A stretch of 61,341 nt of DNA from Dimorphilus gyrociliatus (GCA_904063045.1 CAJFCJ010000065.1:1-61341); one strand, 5' to 3'. Counted from the first letter of the stretch, positions 34,060-46,445 are shown. The notes: generated by a model from the letters alone, not told the origin. Numbers and translations are program-made.

Positions 34060-35184
34060 TAATTTACATAATTGTTTTATTTCATTTAATAATTTCAATC
34101 TACAAATATTCAAATACGTAAAAAAATATAAAATTCATTACAAAACATTTGCCTGTTATTTTTTTACAAATTTTTCTTTTATTTCAGAAAAAAGTTGCAG
34201 ATAATAAAAGACTGACAATTGGCTTTAGTATAGAATCTAAAAATTTAAAATTTATTTTAAATAATAATCATATTTACTCTGATTTAGAAAATTATGGAAA
34301 ATATATAATGGAAGAATTGAAAATTTTATTATAATAACTTTGTTTATATTTCTCTCTTTAATAAAATAAAATTGAAAATGAAAGAAATTTAAAAAAATTA
34401 CAAAATGTTTTTGTATTTTTAAAAGTCATTGAACACAAATATATAAATCTTGAATATTTGTAGATATCTTTTTATTTAATTACTACTAGCTGTCGCTTTA
34501 AACAGAAAATATAAAAAAGTATTTTCTTCCAATTTAAAAGTATTTGTATTTAGAAATAAATTTTTATTTATTTATTGAGAAAATTTTTTAAAAGATTAAT
34601 TCATTAAAATGAATGTTTATGTTTTGGTTCATGTAGCATCTTGTTACTAAAAATAAACATGAACTAGAAAGTTCTCTAACTGTAAAATGCTGACTAACTA
34701 ACTGTATTGTTCAGAACAGAATGCATTCTAAAGTTTAGTAATTTTAAATTTAAGCTTAGATTTGGGTGAGCACATTAGCAAATTGATAAATGATTAGAAA
34801 GGATAAATACAGTTCTCATGTGCAAAAATATTCTGACAATTACTATACAACAAAGTACAGTTGAGGAGAGGTTTTGGCTAATACCAATTTTCTCTAGAAT
34901 AATAAATATACTGTATTTTCATCAAATTGTTTGCTCACAACCACATAAAAGTAGGTCACTAATGCTCAAGTCTACTAATGCAAATGGGCAGAGACCAATT
35001 TTTATCCCCTACTATTCATCAATGGTAGAATAGAACTAATTGCTACATATGAATAATAAGATTAGAAAGCAACTGATAACATTTTGAGGTTCAAGGTTCA
35101 GTCTACAAATTCCATCAGTTGTCTTTAAATTATTGACATATTTCTATTTTAATATCTGATCTAATTGTATTTTTTTTGTAAATA
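34060..35184. other. Non-coding part of right arm
   Basis: Mirror of 11431-12555. AT-rich, no gene; it includes the degenerate 88-bp element at about 34770-34858. Confidence 0.5.
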
Positions 35185-35860
35185 CAGTTATCCAAAATGA
35201 AGAATGCAACCAATTCCTTTACCAGAAAGTAAAACACAGTTGTCATCAGCAAATAGTAAGCATAGAATCAGATTAGAACAATTGTCACTAATATTTCAAA
35301 GTGCCTTTTGCCCAACATCTGACTCAATTAATTATATTGTCAAAAGTAATTTTTCCAAATGTGTATTACTATCAAGACCTTCACCCATAACCACACCAAT
35401 ACTGCCATCAAGGAAACATTTTGAGAGGGTAAGTGCTTTCAAATTGGACCAATTGTCTTTTATATTCTGAAATATTTCTTTTACAACATTTAATCTAAAT
35501 TAATTATCTTCCAAAGTAATATCTTCCAAATGTGGATTATTTCCAATAGCTTTACCAACAATAAAACCAATGCTTTCATCAAAGCAACAGTGTTGATAAA
35601 ATAAGTTCCTTTAAATTTGAACAGTGATCTCTTAAATTTTGAAATATTTCTCTTTTAACATTTGACCCAATTGTATTGTTATTCAAATTCAGTTCTTTCA
35701 AATGTTGATTACATTTTTTATTAAACAAGGAAGCAAAGCTAAACAATGGTACACTTTTGTAAAAGTCTTCTGTTCTTCTGAGATTGAATTCCATTGCATT
35801 CAATTTTTTGTCTGAAATTGCCTTTAGATTCAAAGTGTTTTCTCCAATGGCCAATTTCTT
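35185..35860 (-). pseudogene. LRR pseudogene spanning the outer boundary of the right arm
   Basis: The ORF at 35579-35854 (NLRRTEDFYKSVPLF, HLKELNLNNNTIGS, NLRDHCSNLKELIL) continues, with stops, into the arm as NPHLEDITLEDN and NLKALTLSKC. LRR periodicity is therefore maintained across base 35599 here, whereas the left copy starts abruptly at 11016. No initiator or partner domain was found. Confidence 0.65.
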
Positions 35861-36490
35861 AAATATTTTTTAAATATGTTCTGTACAGGCACTCTTGAAT
35901 TCTGTATCTGTCTTGAAATCTTGCTCTTAGACATCTTCTTAATTTTCTTTCCACCACTAATTTTCTTACATCTAAGCTATGTATCAGATTCACTGCATTC
36001 AGCTATTTTTGTCCATTTGTTTAAAATAGAAATGGAACTAAATATTTATTTTGTTTTAAAAGTTTGATTTGAAAGAAATGAATTGTATTGCAAACTTTTT
36101 ATATTGTGTTTTGCAAAAAATTAAATGATTAAATTCAAATTTTGATTGACATGAAGATGAAATTTCTGATATAAAACCTTTGGAAATAGTTTTCAAAAAT
36201 TTCTAAAAGAGAATAATAAAAATTTGTTCTGTTTTAATATAAAAGATAAGCTAAATGAAACTGTATGTCAACCATTTCAATACCATCCTATTGTTTTTCT
36301 GTTTTAAAAAATGTTTGTTAATTCAATACTTCCGGTGTGTGACATTTTAGAATTAATTAAAAGATTGTTTCAATCAATATTTGTTCTAAACAAGTTTAAC
36401 ACTTTTTTCTATTAAAAAATGAGAATGTAAAAAAATGATAATATTTTGGAAATATATGCAAATTTTTTAATACTCTATTGATTATTTTAT
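35861..36490. other. Intergenic, nothing recognised
   Basis: AT-rich sequence with frequent stops in all frames; no repeat or RNA motif recognised. Confidence 0.45.
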
Positions 36491-36497
36491 AGGAGAA

Positions 36498-37188
36498 TTA
36501 TAAAGATATATTACCACAGCCATATAATTCAAAGGCTAATGCTGAATAGAAACCAGTTATTGGGTGTATCCTTAGTGTATCAGCTTCAATTTTCTTGTCA
36601 AAAGTCTTTCTATTAGGTATATTCCATGTTGCTCCGACATTTCCATTGAGGATCTTTATGAAAATGAAAAACAAATTATTACTTTTCTTAAACATTAATT
36701 TTCATTTAGAACAACTTTTTCTACTTCATTTTCATCTACATAATAATTAAATTGACCTCCATTTAATGAATAAGATAATTTAAAGGTTGTAATATAATAT
36801 TGCTCATTATGACCATTGCTGCACCAACAATCTCCTCTTGTATCCATGCCATGTATATCATAAATCTCACCTGAAAAATAAATTGATTAGTAAGAATTTG
36901 TCTGGAAATTAATTTCCTTTCTCACAAACCTAAATATACTTGTACCCATGCAACTCCATAATTGACTGACATCCATGCTGTAAATACATCTTTAAGTCTG
37001 ACGTCATATGCTTTTCTACCTCCATGTGGTAAATAATCAGTAAAATATGAATTCGGAAATTTGTTTTCATTGTAAATTCCAATTTTTTTTTGTTGACAAT
37101 AATTTAATGTTAAGCAATAATTGAATAAATTGAGAATAACAGCTGCCACAAACATCCATCTTATGTTCAAGATAATTAAACAATTCAT
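36498..37188 (-). CDS. Secreted F5/8 type C (discoidin)-domain protein (3 exons)
   Basis: Exon 1 (36930-37188, ATG at 37188) carries a hydrophobic leader (MFVAAVILNLFNYCLTL) and the discoidin opening FTAWMSVNYGVAWVQVYLG. Exon 2 (about 36713/36716-36870) continues EIYDIHGMDTRGDC...YYITTFKLSYSLNGGQF. Exon 3 (36498-36653) ends ADTLRIHPITGFYSALAFEL, then YGCG. These match the W-x-Q-x-D-L-G, S-x-D-G, R-x-x-P and E-x-x-G-C landmarks of F5/8C domains. Such domains bind sugars or lipids outside cells. The exon-2 donor is ambiguous by one codon. A possible donor (TGTG|GTAATA) near the end means the protein may continue; as read it stops with NISL. Confidence 0.75.
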
Positions 37189-37189
37189 G

Positions 37190-37690
37190 CTAAATGTTTA
37201 AAGCAAACTTCAGATTGTTACTTTTATATTAACAATACACTTGTGTGAAATTTTCCAAGTTTTGTAAATGGTGAATCAAAAGATTAGCATAAACAATAGA
37301 GAGGAAGTACTATTGATTTATGTATTATTGTTCTTGGTATAATATAAGTATGTCAAAGTAATATTACAGGAAGTGTAGTGAAGAGTATTCAAGTAGCATT
37401 AATAATTTTCCTATAATCTTTAAATGAGTTTTTATTTTATAAAGCTCCATGTGGAGTGATATATGTTATAATATAACTTACTATTACCAAAATTATATAT
37501 TCAAAATGAATTGGACAAAAAGTTTAATATGAATATATTCACAAGAAGATTTTGAAATTATTGCATTTTGATGGAAGACTTAGGCAAGCTATAGAATTCC
37601 TGTATGTATCCTACATTAATCAAAAACTTCAATACTTGTACATTTGATTCCAAAAATTCACATTGAATTTTTCCTCCATTTTTTTATCTG
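37190..37690. other. Intergenic upstream of the discoidin gene
   Basis: No coding signal. It probably includes the promoter of the minus-strand discoidin gene; no clear TATA was chosen. Confidence 0.35.
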
Positions 37691-37691
37691 G

Positions 37692-38033
37692 ATGTGGAAA
37701 TCATTTAACCATAGAAAAACAATTATAAATAACAAATCACTGTATAAACAATACATAAAAGACTGTAGACTCTTTAATAAATCATTTGTAAATTGTCATA
37801 TTGCAGATGAGGATTCCAATGAAATATGTGTTATATCAATTAAAACTAAATGTGAACAGCCAAACAAAATTGTAAAATTTCCAATAAAAGTGTTTTGGCA
37901 AAGTATTTTAGAAAAGCATTTGCTGACAAGGGAACAAACACATACACAAATTTTGGTAGATAGGGGAAAAACTTATAAGGAGAACTTTCTAGAAGAACTT
38001 ATGGAACTTTATGAAAATTATAAAGCTAACTAG
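37692..38033 (+). CDS. Unrecognised 113-residue protein
   Basis: The open frame runs from an ATG at 37692 to a TAG at 38033. It is basic at the start (MWKSFNHRKTIINNKSLYKQ) and predicted helical at the end (FLEELMELYENYKAN), with four cysteines in between (DCRLF, NCHIA, EICVI, TKCEQ). It has no signal peptide after the ATG, no membrane span and no family I can name. Codon use is clean through the frame, which argues for a real gene or final exon. The frame is also open upstream to 37644, so an upstream exon is possible. Confidence 0.45.
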   Translation: MWKSFNHRKTIINNKSLYKQYIKDCRLFNKSFVNCHIADEDSNEICVISIKTKCEQPNKIVKFPIKVFWQSILEKHLLTREQTHTQILVDRGKTYKENFLEELMELYENYKAN

Positions 38034-39783
38034 TATAACTTAGAGAAATATCAAACTCCTAATTTGATCTTGAATTTATAATAAGAATGTCAATAATTTT
38101 TTTAAATTTGTGTGATAAAAAAAATCTTTCCACCATTTTGTTGAGAAACTATTTCCTATTTCTGACTTCCAGTTTAGGTTTCTTACAGAAGATAAATCAT
38201 TCTCAATAATTTAGGTAATTAAAAACATTAATTCTATAATTTCTTATACTTTTTTGTGTTTTATAATTATTAGTTTTTGTATTATCTTGATTATTCCAAT
38301 GAGAAATTCACTTTGCTTAATTGACAATATTAAATTATTTGCTAAATTTAGATATTGAATTTTTCTTGCACAATACAATAAGTTAATTGCCTAAATGAAA
38401 TTCATTTCTAAATTTTTGTAATATACATTAAGATATTTGAAAATTATTAAACATTCCAGTTAACTCCTATTATTCCATTGAACTTATATTATTGTTAGTG
38501 AATTTGGCAATAAACTTGAATTGAATAACTCTATCTAGCTTGAAATCACATGTATCATCTGATGGTATACACTGATTATCACACAACTCTGGCCAGTTCC
38601 AGCACCTAGTTCTCAGCTTGTACTAAATCTAACATTTCACACAGTTCCCAACCTAACTTCCCAATCTTAATCTTGAAAGGAAATGAAATCCCAAATCTTC
38701 CTTGTACTGAAATTGTCTACCACAAGAAAAGGAAAAGAGTAACTAGTCAAAAAGTGGCGAAGAGGAAAAAGAAGGGTAATTCCACCATTTAAGATTTTTT
38801 CTCTGATAATCCTCCAGCATTTCCTCAACTTGAGACAGTAGGGGATGTCCAAAAGCTAGTAAAGGACATATTGGGAGAGGAGTTGAATAAATTCAAGAAA
38901 GAGATAATGGACATCAGCACTCCTTCCACAAATTAAGGTGACTCTACATCTATGATGGAAAAAATTGTAGTCCAGTTTTTACAACACCTGTCATCATCTT
39001 TTATATCAGAAAGTTTAACTATTAAATATTCATTTGGTAAACTCTCATTTGTTGAAATGAAGAATTTTGCCAATACCAGTTGTACTTTTCTGCTGTAGGG
39101 TTGTAGGTAAGTACTGGTCCACATAGAATCAAATTAGGAGTAAGCCACTTAGAAGGGAGATGTAGAATTGATGGAAAATGAATATAGCACCAAATCTTGT
39201 TCATTCAGGGCTGAATACCTGTTACTACCTTCGCCCTGCCTTTGAATCTTAGTTAGAGGAGATGCTGGTGTACACTTATGAACTATATGAGATTATATAA
39301 ATAATACTTGCTATATAGTGAAAGTGTTCAAGTAGATGTTGCCTCTAGGGTACATGATAATACCAGAATCAACCCCTTTTGTAGGCAAAAGGATAAGATT
39401 TTACATAACTAAACATGTTGACAATAAGAGCAAGTGTTTGTTTACATAAACATGATATAACAATTGACCCTCAAGGTTTTACCTACACAAAGCAATTGTT
39501 ATTTACATCAGTATTGCGTAATTTCATGACCCTTACCCTTTTTGTTGTGAACAATCCTTATCTGGGAATAAGACCCTTATTGTTGACACCAAGGACATAA
39601 ACAACTGATAAGGGAAATTATTTTAAACTTTTTGAAAAGTATAAGATAAAAATGTATAAAATAGTATATAGGTCAATTTAGAATCAAATCAAGTACAACA
39701 TTCATTGTAAAGTAGATATATAAGATATAATATGCAAAATATCATTTTGTCTTTATCCATTAAAGAATATTCTATTAAGAATT
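38034..39783. other. Intergenic; coding-like relic and possible solo LTR
   Basis: Bases about 38676-38937 read, with one stop, as a Lys-rich then coiled-coil peptide (KKRKRVTSQKVAKRKKKG; VKDILGEELNKFKKEI) that resembles retroelement ORF1 or gag debris without a firm match. From about 39417 to 39780 the sequence starts TGTTGACA and has a TATAAAATAGTATA box near 39655, which could be a solo LTR. I could not find paired copies. Low support for both. Confidence 0.3.
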
Positions 39784-42700
39784 TTAGCATGATTGTATAA
39801 ACTTTTTGTCAATTGTATATAATATGGAATAGTGATTATCTATTGATTGCAATAAATATTCATTGGAATTTGGAAAAATTGGAAAAGAACTGAGATTGCA
39901 TTGTCTTAATGTTTCTGAATAGATTAAACTTTGACAATCTTGACTATCCATCTTGCAAATTTTATAACAGTCAATAACATTTTGTATTTGATGAATGGTT
40001 GAGTAGATGTAGGATGGCTTAATCCATTTTTGTTCATATTTTAATTGATATTTTACTGTGTAAAAAACCAGAAACAAAATATTAGATTGATTAGCTCAAG
40101 TAAAAAAACATATCTCTCTCAAACCTGGAATATTCTCAATAATTTTTTTAATTATTATGTAATAATTACAAGTAATATTTGTTTTGATTTGTGAGGAAAT
40201 TCTTAAATATTTGGCAAACACTTCCTGTTTACAAAGAAATGTAAAATTTGTAGGTTTGTCAACGCGAAGATGGTATATATTTAAAGTTGTACATAGTATT
40301 TCTATCCCATAAGATACAGCATAAACATCTAAATCAGATTGAAAGTCTACACTTTTCATTAAAAGGAAGCCAATTGCAGAAATTTGAGAATAAACTGGTA
40401 ATTCAATAAAGTAATCTTTAGTAGGATAGAAACTATTACAAATTGAATTTGAAAAGATTGTCGAAGTATCTAATGAATATATAAGATTGGCAGCAGAATG
40501 AATTGATTTATTGTTATTGACAAATTGTTTTCTACCAAAAATATAAACTTCGCAAATTTGAATTAAATGATTTCCACCAAATTTATAAAAAGATACTCTA
40601 TCGCCAATATATTCACATTTGTACAACAATTGCTTTATTTTAAAGTTGTTTGTCAAATTTGAACAAACTGATTTTTGTAAAGTTGTATCAATGATCATTT
40701 CAACTGTAACTTGAATATTTTCAAAATTTTCTGCAACAACATAGAAATATTTGAATGGGAAAGAATATGATACAAACATTAAAAGAAGATGCTAACCTTT
40801 AGGCGCTTCAAATGGAATTAGTACACCTATTTGATTTATTAAATACTGATTATCCATATAGAGTGTTATTCGTCCTACTTCATTATTATTTGTTGTTAAA
40901 GTACCCGAACATGATAAGAATCCATCAGTAAAGGCATTGTTGGCTAAACCATCTATAATCTTTATTGGATATTGAGCACTTTCTTCTTTGTCAGAAATAC
41001 TTTTAGCATTACTATTCCTATCAATATGCGCAATTGGTAAGAGAACCATATCGTTATCTACAATTTTCTGACCGTACGCTTCTACTTCAAGAATATGATA
41101 GAAGTATGTGAATTTTGGAAAAAGATGGCGAATCGACCAATTGGAAACGGCATTTTGCATTCCCATAATCTATATTCACCACCTGAAAAGTCTTCATTAT
41201 TCGTAAAACATTTTTCAGAATATAAATGATAATCCTGAATGCTAAAATCTTGATAATTCGACACTAAACCATTGATATGCCTTGCTGTATTGTAACCTGC
41301 AAATTCAAATGATAATAACTGATTAAAAGAATATTAGATTAGAGTCAAACAATACCATGCATATCTCCATTTAAAATTGCCATTTTATAAATAGTGTACT
41401 TTGAAAACATATCAATTCTTGCCCATTGTTGGAAACCTTCTTCAGAATGAAGAAACTATTGTACAGACCATCAGTTAACTTTTGAGGAGTGTATATAGAA
41501 TTATAATTTGAAGATGTCCATACTGGTTTACGATACAATATATTAATATTTTCTTCATTGGATTGTCTATATAATTGCCAAAAACTTCTATTTCACCAAT
41601 TACAAATGTCACAGGAGTAGCTCTTTGTGTTCTAAGTACAACAAATTGACCTTCGACCCCTCCTCTAGGGCACAAAAGTGAATACGAGATTTCAAAGTGG
41701 GAAATGAAACTTTCTGTATTGTCTGGATGTTCTCCACATAAACTGTATTTTAATGGGTCATATTCTAAGTATGGATTTTCATTTGTAAGTTCAATACGAA
41801 ATTGATTAGAGAGAGTGTTTTGTACCGGTAATATAAAATCAATAACAAGAACATTATAGTAAGCAAATAGATTAATTGCAATCCAATACTGCCCTCCAAT
41901 TTTCACCTGTGTAGTTTCACTTGTAAAACCATCAGTTAATATAAACAAGTCCATCTGGGAAAATTTGTAGGTAACTCCTTTCAAATAGGCTATATTGTCT
42001 ATAAATAGAAAGAAAAGAAACAATTATATCAATCATTGAAAAATGATGATAACTTTACTAGAAATTATTTCAATTTCGCATAAATGCAAAAAGTTTGTAT
42101 TTTTTGATTTAACTGTTAAACTAGAACTTCTAGATTGTTGTAGTTTGTTACATAGCACTGTTGTTGGTGAATTATTTGCCAATATGATATTATCATCAGT
42201 ACAGATATTAAAAATATTGTCCATGTAAATTTCCAATTGTTGAGTAACTAAAGGAGAAAACAATAGATTTTTATCTGCAGAGAAAAAAAATAATCAAATT
42301 ATTGACCTACTTTGCTGATTGGTTGGCCATAGAATTACTTTCTTGAGAGTATGTTGCCCTTTTAAATGAATTGTAATTATGGGTTGAAGAATGCGTAAGA
42401 GTCTCTTTAATATTGTACAAGAACCCAATGTAATTTTATTATCATGTAAACCATCTACAACATGTTTTGGATCATATAGAGAACCTTCAAAATATCCACT
42501 ATAATCAATTTTTTTAAAATTGAATGCTATATTCATTTCATTGCCATCCATATGTTCGAAACAGATTCGCCTATAGAAATTTGAATGCAAATTCACACCA
42601 TATAATTTTATAGAATTCTCATATACATCTTTTGCATAATTATCAAATTGTAAAACAGTCATTGTTTGATAATTAGTTTCAACTTTAAATTGTTGACCAA

Positions 42701-43789
42701 AACAACCATTTTCTTTCCATATCTGATGATAACACTCTTCAATTAGTGGTAATTGATTTTCATCTATTCCGCAAACTGCGTGCTTTTTATCTGAATTTTG
42801 TTATAAAAGGGAAATTTTAATGACAATGATTTAAAAATCAATTTTTTATTTTGGTTGTAAAATTTAATATTTTATTACTTTTCAAAAGAATTAATGAATA
42901 GTCAGAATTGAAAGCTAGGGATGATATTTCTTTATAAAACTGACAATTATAAGTTCCGTCATTGAGATCTTTAAATATAAATCCAAGACAATCATCAGAA
43001 TAATCAGTTAAACAAGTCTCATAGCAACGATGAATTGAATTTCCCACCATGTTCAAAATTCTTGTACCAGCTACATTTTTATTTTTGTCTAGAATAAGAC
43101 TATTGCCTGTTAAAAAAAAAATTTTAGTCATAGAGTACAAAAATTCTTCCATTTTTACTAATCTTACTATCATTGCATATTTGCTGACCATATTCCAACT
43201 GGCATAGACATCTGCCTGATGAACAATTTTCAAAACTTGAGCAGTCATTATCAATTGAACAAAAAGTTTCTATTGCTGAAACAGAAATATTGATAAATAT
43301 ATTTAGAAAATTTTGTATTCAATGGCTAATTGATTAATTGGTGTATTAATATTTTACATGTAATCAAATATTATTATCGATAGTATTGGCAAAAAGTCCC
43401 CAGCCATCTTGTAAGACTCTGGGCTAAAATTAAAAATTTTACAAGGTGGCTGGGGACTTTTTGCCAATACTGTATGGATAGATTAACCATAGAAATTACA
43501 AACATAGGTATGTTTAACATTTTCTTTTTTAAGCTCTATATCTAAGAAATATGTCATAAGTTAAATGAGTGTTACAGGTCTAAGACAAATAGAGAATATC
43601 TTCCCTTAATAGTTTTATCTTTATAGTATTACCAGGAATACTTTTTCGTAACTTTTCTTTAAAAAGTGTTCCAATGTGCCAAAAAATAGCAACTTCAATT
43701 ACATTTGAACTTAACAAACAACACTAACCTGAAGTTTTTAATGATACAAAGAAGAAAAAGAAGATTTTCACCAAAAATGAACTTGACAT
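39784..43789 (-). CDS. Large secreted PAN/Apple and fucolectin-type lectin protein (about 11 exons)
   Basis: Exons resolved by phase-1 GT-AG joins are 43729-43789 (signal peptide, FLVKIFFFFFVSLKTS), 43168-43275 (Cys-rich, EGF/EB-like), 42879-43106 (PAN/Apple, RCYETCLTDYSDDCLGF), 42311-42790, 42059-42274 and about 41456-41998. Further exons are 41356-41455, about 40798-41312, 40125-40730 and 39784-40055 (second PAN/Apple, DCYKICKMDSQDCQSL). Middle exons repeat the fucolectin (FTP) pattern LTDG...W...D and ...CEI/VEV-x-G. Signal peptide and domains point to an extracellular glycan-binding protein. Reading frame shifts by one base inside conserved FTP blocks near 41560, 41455 and 41090, so this copy may be decaying, or the sequence may contain base errors there. 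Confidence 0.75.
43382..43471. repeat. 33-bp inverted repeat hairpin (90 bp)
   Basis: Arms 43382-43414 and 43439-43471 pair over 33 bases with one mismatch (AGTATTGGCAAAAAGTCCCC... is the left arm start); the loop is 24 bases. It lies in intron 1 of the lectin gene. The ends resemble a Tc1/mariner-type MITE (CAGTATTGG flanked by TA-like bases), but a precursor-hairpin RNA cannot be excluded from sequence. Confidence 0.8.
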
Positions 43790-44338
43790 AGTTAATATTC
43801 AGAGTAAAATCATCTGGAATAGTTGTTAGTTAAGGTTAAATTGCAAAATGAATATCTGAATAAAATTATTAAGTTTATTGATCAATTTTTCTTTTTGGAA
43901 TTCTGTTAAATAGTATTGTTTAATTAACAATTGAGATTAAATATTTAAATTTATACAAATACAAATAATGAATTATTGTCATAACTTACCTATTCTTTTC
44001 AAACAATAATCTTTTTATATATTTCATTGTGCTCTAAGACATTTTTTGTCATATTTAATGTTTGGTTCTTTACTGACAAAAGCTTACTAATTTTGTAAGG
44101 AGGTGGGCTTTTTATTGAGAAATAGATAATCGAGTTTTATTGAAAAAACTCCACGAATAAAATTTGTGTTTTTTTTAATATAGGCCTATAGCAATATATT
44201 TGTCAGTAAAATGATGAACCAAATGCAAACTATTAATATTTTTATTATTTTTTTATTGTGTATAAAATATGGCTGAGAAGTAAATCAAAATTTACAATTT
44301 GAATTAAATGCATAATTAGTATTTTAATGAACTACGTT
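43790..44338. other. Upstream region of the lectin gene
   Basis: No other gene is seen. It is likely the promoter side of the minus-strand lectin gene, but no motif is certain enough to call. Confidence 0.35.
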
Positions 44339-44426
44339 GTACTTTGCTGTATTGTAATTGTAGGTCTCTCGAGCTTATCAAATTCGAATTCGTCCTCACC
44401 AATCATTTACCAATGTACCAAAGTAC
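44339..44426. mobile_element. 88-bp MITE-like element, second copy
   Basis: Same length and ends (GTACTTTG...CAAAGTAC) as 7741-7828. The central part has diverged. Confidence 0.6.
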
Positions 44427-44515
44427 TTGTAGGTAAGTATGGTTTACAATAACCGCCTGAATGTGTACAATATATTTATATTTAAATGAAAATTTCTTTA
44501 CTTTATGTGTTCTTT

Positions 44516-45330
44516 TGATTCATAGATGTTTTCTTTCAGCTTATGGACGTTTTCTTTCATGGATGTTTTGTTTCATGGACATTTTCTGTCACGTCCCGTT
44601 ATAAAGCATAATTCAGTGGATTCAACTTATTATTGAAATCTCTATTTTTGGATTATTGCAAATAATGGAATTAATTTGGTTTGGACAGGAATAGAATTCC
44701 TACTATCAGAATACAACAAAAACTGTCAGATGTTTGACAATAATGAAAAATTATGTCTGTGACCTTCATCTTTGAAAAGACTACTTTTACATGAACAAAG
44801 GGAACAAACAATATTATAATTTATAATGCACTATTTCTGCTCAGGCAATTTATGCATTTGAGAGTTACAGATTCATCACAACAGAATTAAAATTCCATCT
44901 TACCTCTGCTGAGTGAAAATAGAAAAGAAAGTTGATCTTTTCTATTTTCACAGCAGAAGATTTCCAACAATACCTGTTTTTGCTGGGGATCATAAATTTA
45001 TTTATTTTATCAAAAGTGTGAATTAAAAATCTTTTGTTACTATGAAGAGATAACTAAAAGTGTTTTGTCACTTATTAAATATTTTGTTTTTTTGTGGACA
45101 TTTTCTGTCTCTTTATGGACGTTTTCTGTCCCCTAATTTTAACTATCAAAGTCATCTTTTTTAAAGATATAATTAATTATACATATAAAAGTAATACTTT
45201 TCTATAAAGTTTTCGAAAGAAAAATTTGTTTTTTTTTTCACCATTTTTTTTAACTGTTTTAATTTTGTGGACGTTTTCTGTCTTTTGTGGATGTTTTCTG
45301 TTGTGGAGGTTTTCTGTCTGAACCACCACA
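44516..45330. mobile_element. Non-autonomous family-3 MULE-like element or cluster of its ends
   Basis: Tandem words of the form TGGACGTTTTCTGTC, TGGATGTTTTCTTTC and TGGACATTTTCTGTC cluster at 44520-44590, 45093-45135 and 45267-45320. They are the same word as at 787-826 and 52080-52125, next to decayed transposase pieces. The intervening DNA is non-coding. Because all clusters read in the same direction, the exact element boundaries are not clear. Confidence 0.5.
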
Positions 45331-46240
45331 TGGTTATCTGCTCATGGTGCTGGGAAAGATTTTCAATATTTAGATGCATTTTATGTAGAAGTTTTGTTGA
45401 GAAAATGATAAATATAGAGATATACAGATATGGAATGTATTGAAAAATTATATTAACTACTTAAAAACAATAGAATATCCATATTAATCTTAAATTGAAA
45501 TATGATTGTTAAGCCACCACTATTAAAGCTAAACATATGTTATGGACATAATTAATATGTAAAAGAAATATGGTAAAAAACCCCAACAAGTTGGGTACAG
45601 CAGAGTAATTGGGAACAATAAAGCAGAATGTGAGAAATTAGAAAAGAGGCTTGTACAGTAGAATATTATAGAATATTAAACAAGAATGATTATTTGTTAA
45701 TGGTAGAAACAGGGGACATGTCAAGTGATGAGTAATGATTCAATACCAATGATCTAGTATCAGACTTTAACGCTAGTTATATTAAACAGCTGGGAGGGAA
45801 TCTTAAACCAAGGGAGTAAGGCAAAAGTATCAGCTGGTCAACTAAGAGGTAAGAGAGAGAGAGAGAAAAAGAAGAAAATGCTCTATAAAAGAAAAAGACA
45901 CCTGGTTTGTAGCAATCCCTAACAGCAGGGATATAACATTTAAAAACAGTATAAGTAAACTTTCTGTACTATGATTACTTGTATTCTGACACTCACATTA
46001 AAAGCAATCACGCAGGATTTAAAAGCTGCTTTGAAACTCTTAAACTATTGTTAGAACTTTTTGTTGTGCATTATAAAACAATCTACAATTTCATCCATTC
46101 ATTTTCAATATTAAATCTAAAATTTGAATAGAATCATAACTGTCATTCAATAAAAGTAATCTTAATTTGAGTTAATAGATTCATACAGTTGCAAATAGCA
46201 ATCATTGTCTGTAATTTAAGAAAACATGTTGCTGTGCATT
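45331..46240. other. Intergenic, simple repeats
   Basis: A short (GA)n run lies near 45853-45865. A frame near 45560-45660 (GYSRVIGNNKAECEKLEKRL) looks like retroelement debris but is too short to classify. Confidence 0.35.
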
Positions 46241-46242
46241 GT

Positions 46243-46445
46243 GGGGCCAACAGAAAACGTCACCAAATGACATTTTTGAAAGCAACATTTCGGACTGAAA
46301 ATTGGTTAGGAGTCAAGTAGCTTTTGATTTATAGTTTAGGGGGGGGGGGGTTCCATCTAAGTGTTAGGAGCAATCAAAAAAGCTAAGGTGAGACAAGGGC
46401 TAGGTTAGGGTTAGGGTTAAAATGTGAAATTCGGGACAATTTCTG
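46243..46445. mobile_element. TTAGGG-bearing short element, third locus
   Basis: It begins CCAACAGAAAACGTCACCAAA and ends near GGGACAATTTCTGTC. The interior shares GGTTAGGAG, CCATCTAAG-GTTAGGAG and AGGTTAGGGTTAGGGTTAAAA with the copies at 22112 and 27108. A run of ten G interrupts it near 46340. Confidence 0.65.

Larger units (their letters stand above)
26809..35599. repeat. Right arm of large inverted repeat (8791 bp)
   Basis: This is the reverse complement of 11016-22608 without the 2793-bp MULE and its extra 9-bp duplication. All ORFs I compared have the same length. The only protein difference seen is one Lys/Arg change in the MULE remnant (31977). LRR coding sequence runs through the outer boundary here, so this arm looks like the original copy. 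Confidence 0.95.

Noticed and set aside
41477-41553. A 77-nt intron (GTAAAC...AATAG) that would remove one frame break in the lectin gene
   Set aside because: Its translation in another frame gives the conserved fucolectin segment with LTDG, so it looks like coding sequence with a frameshift rather than an intron.
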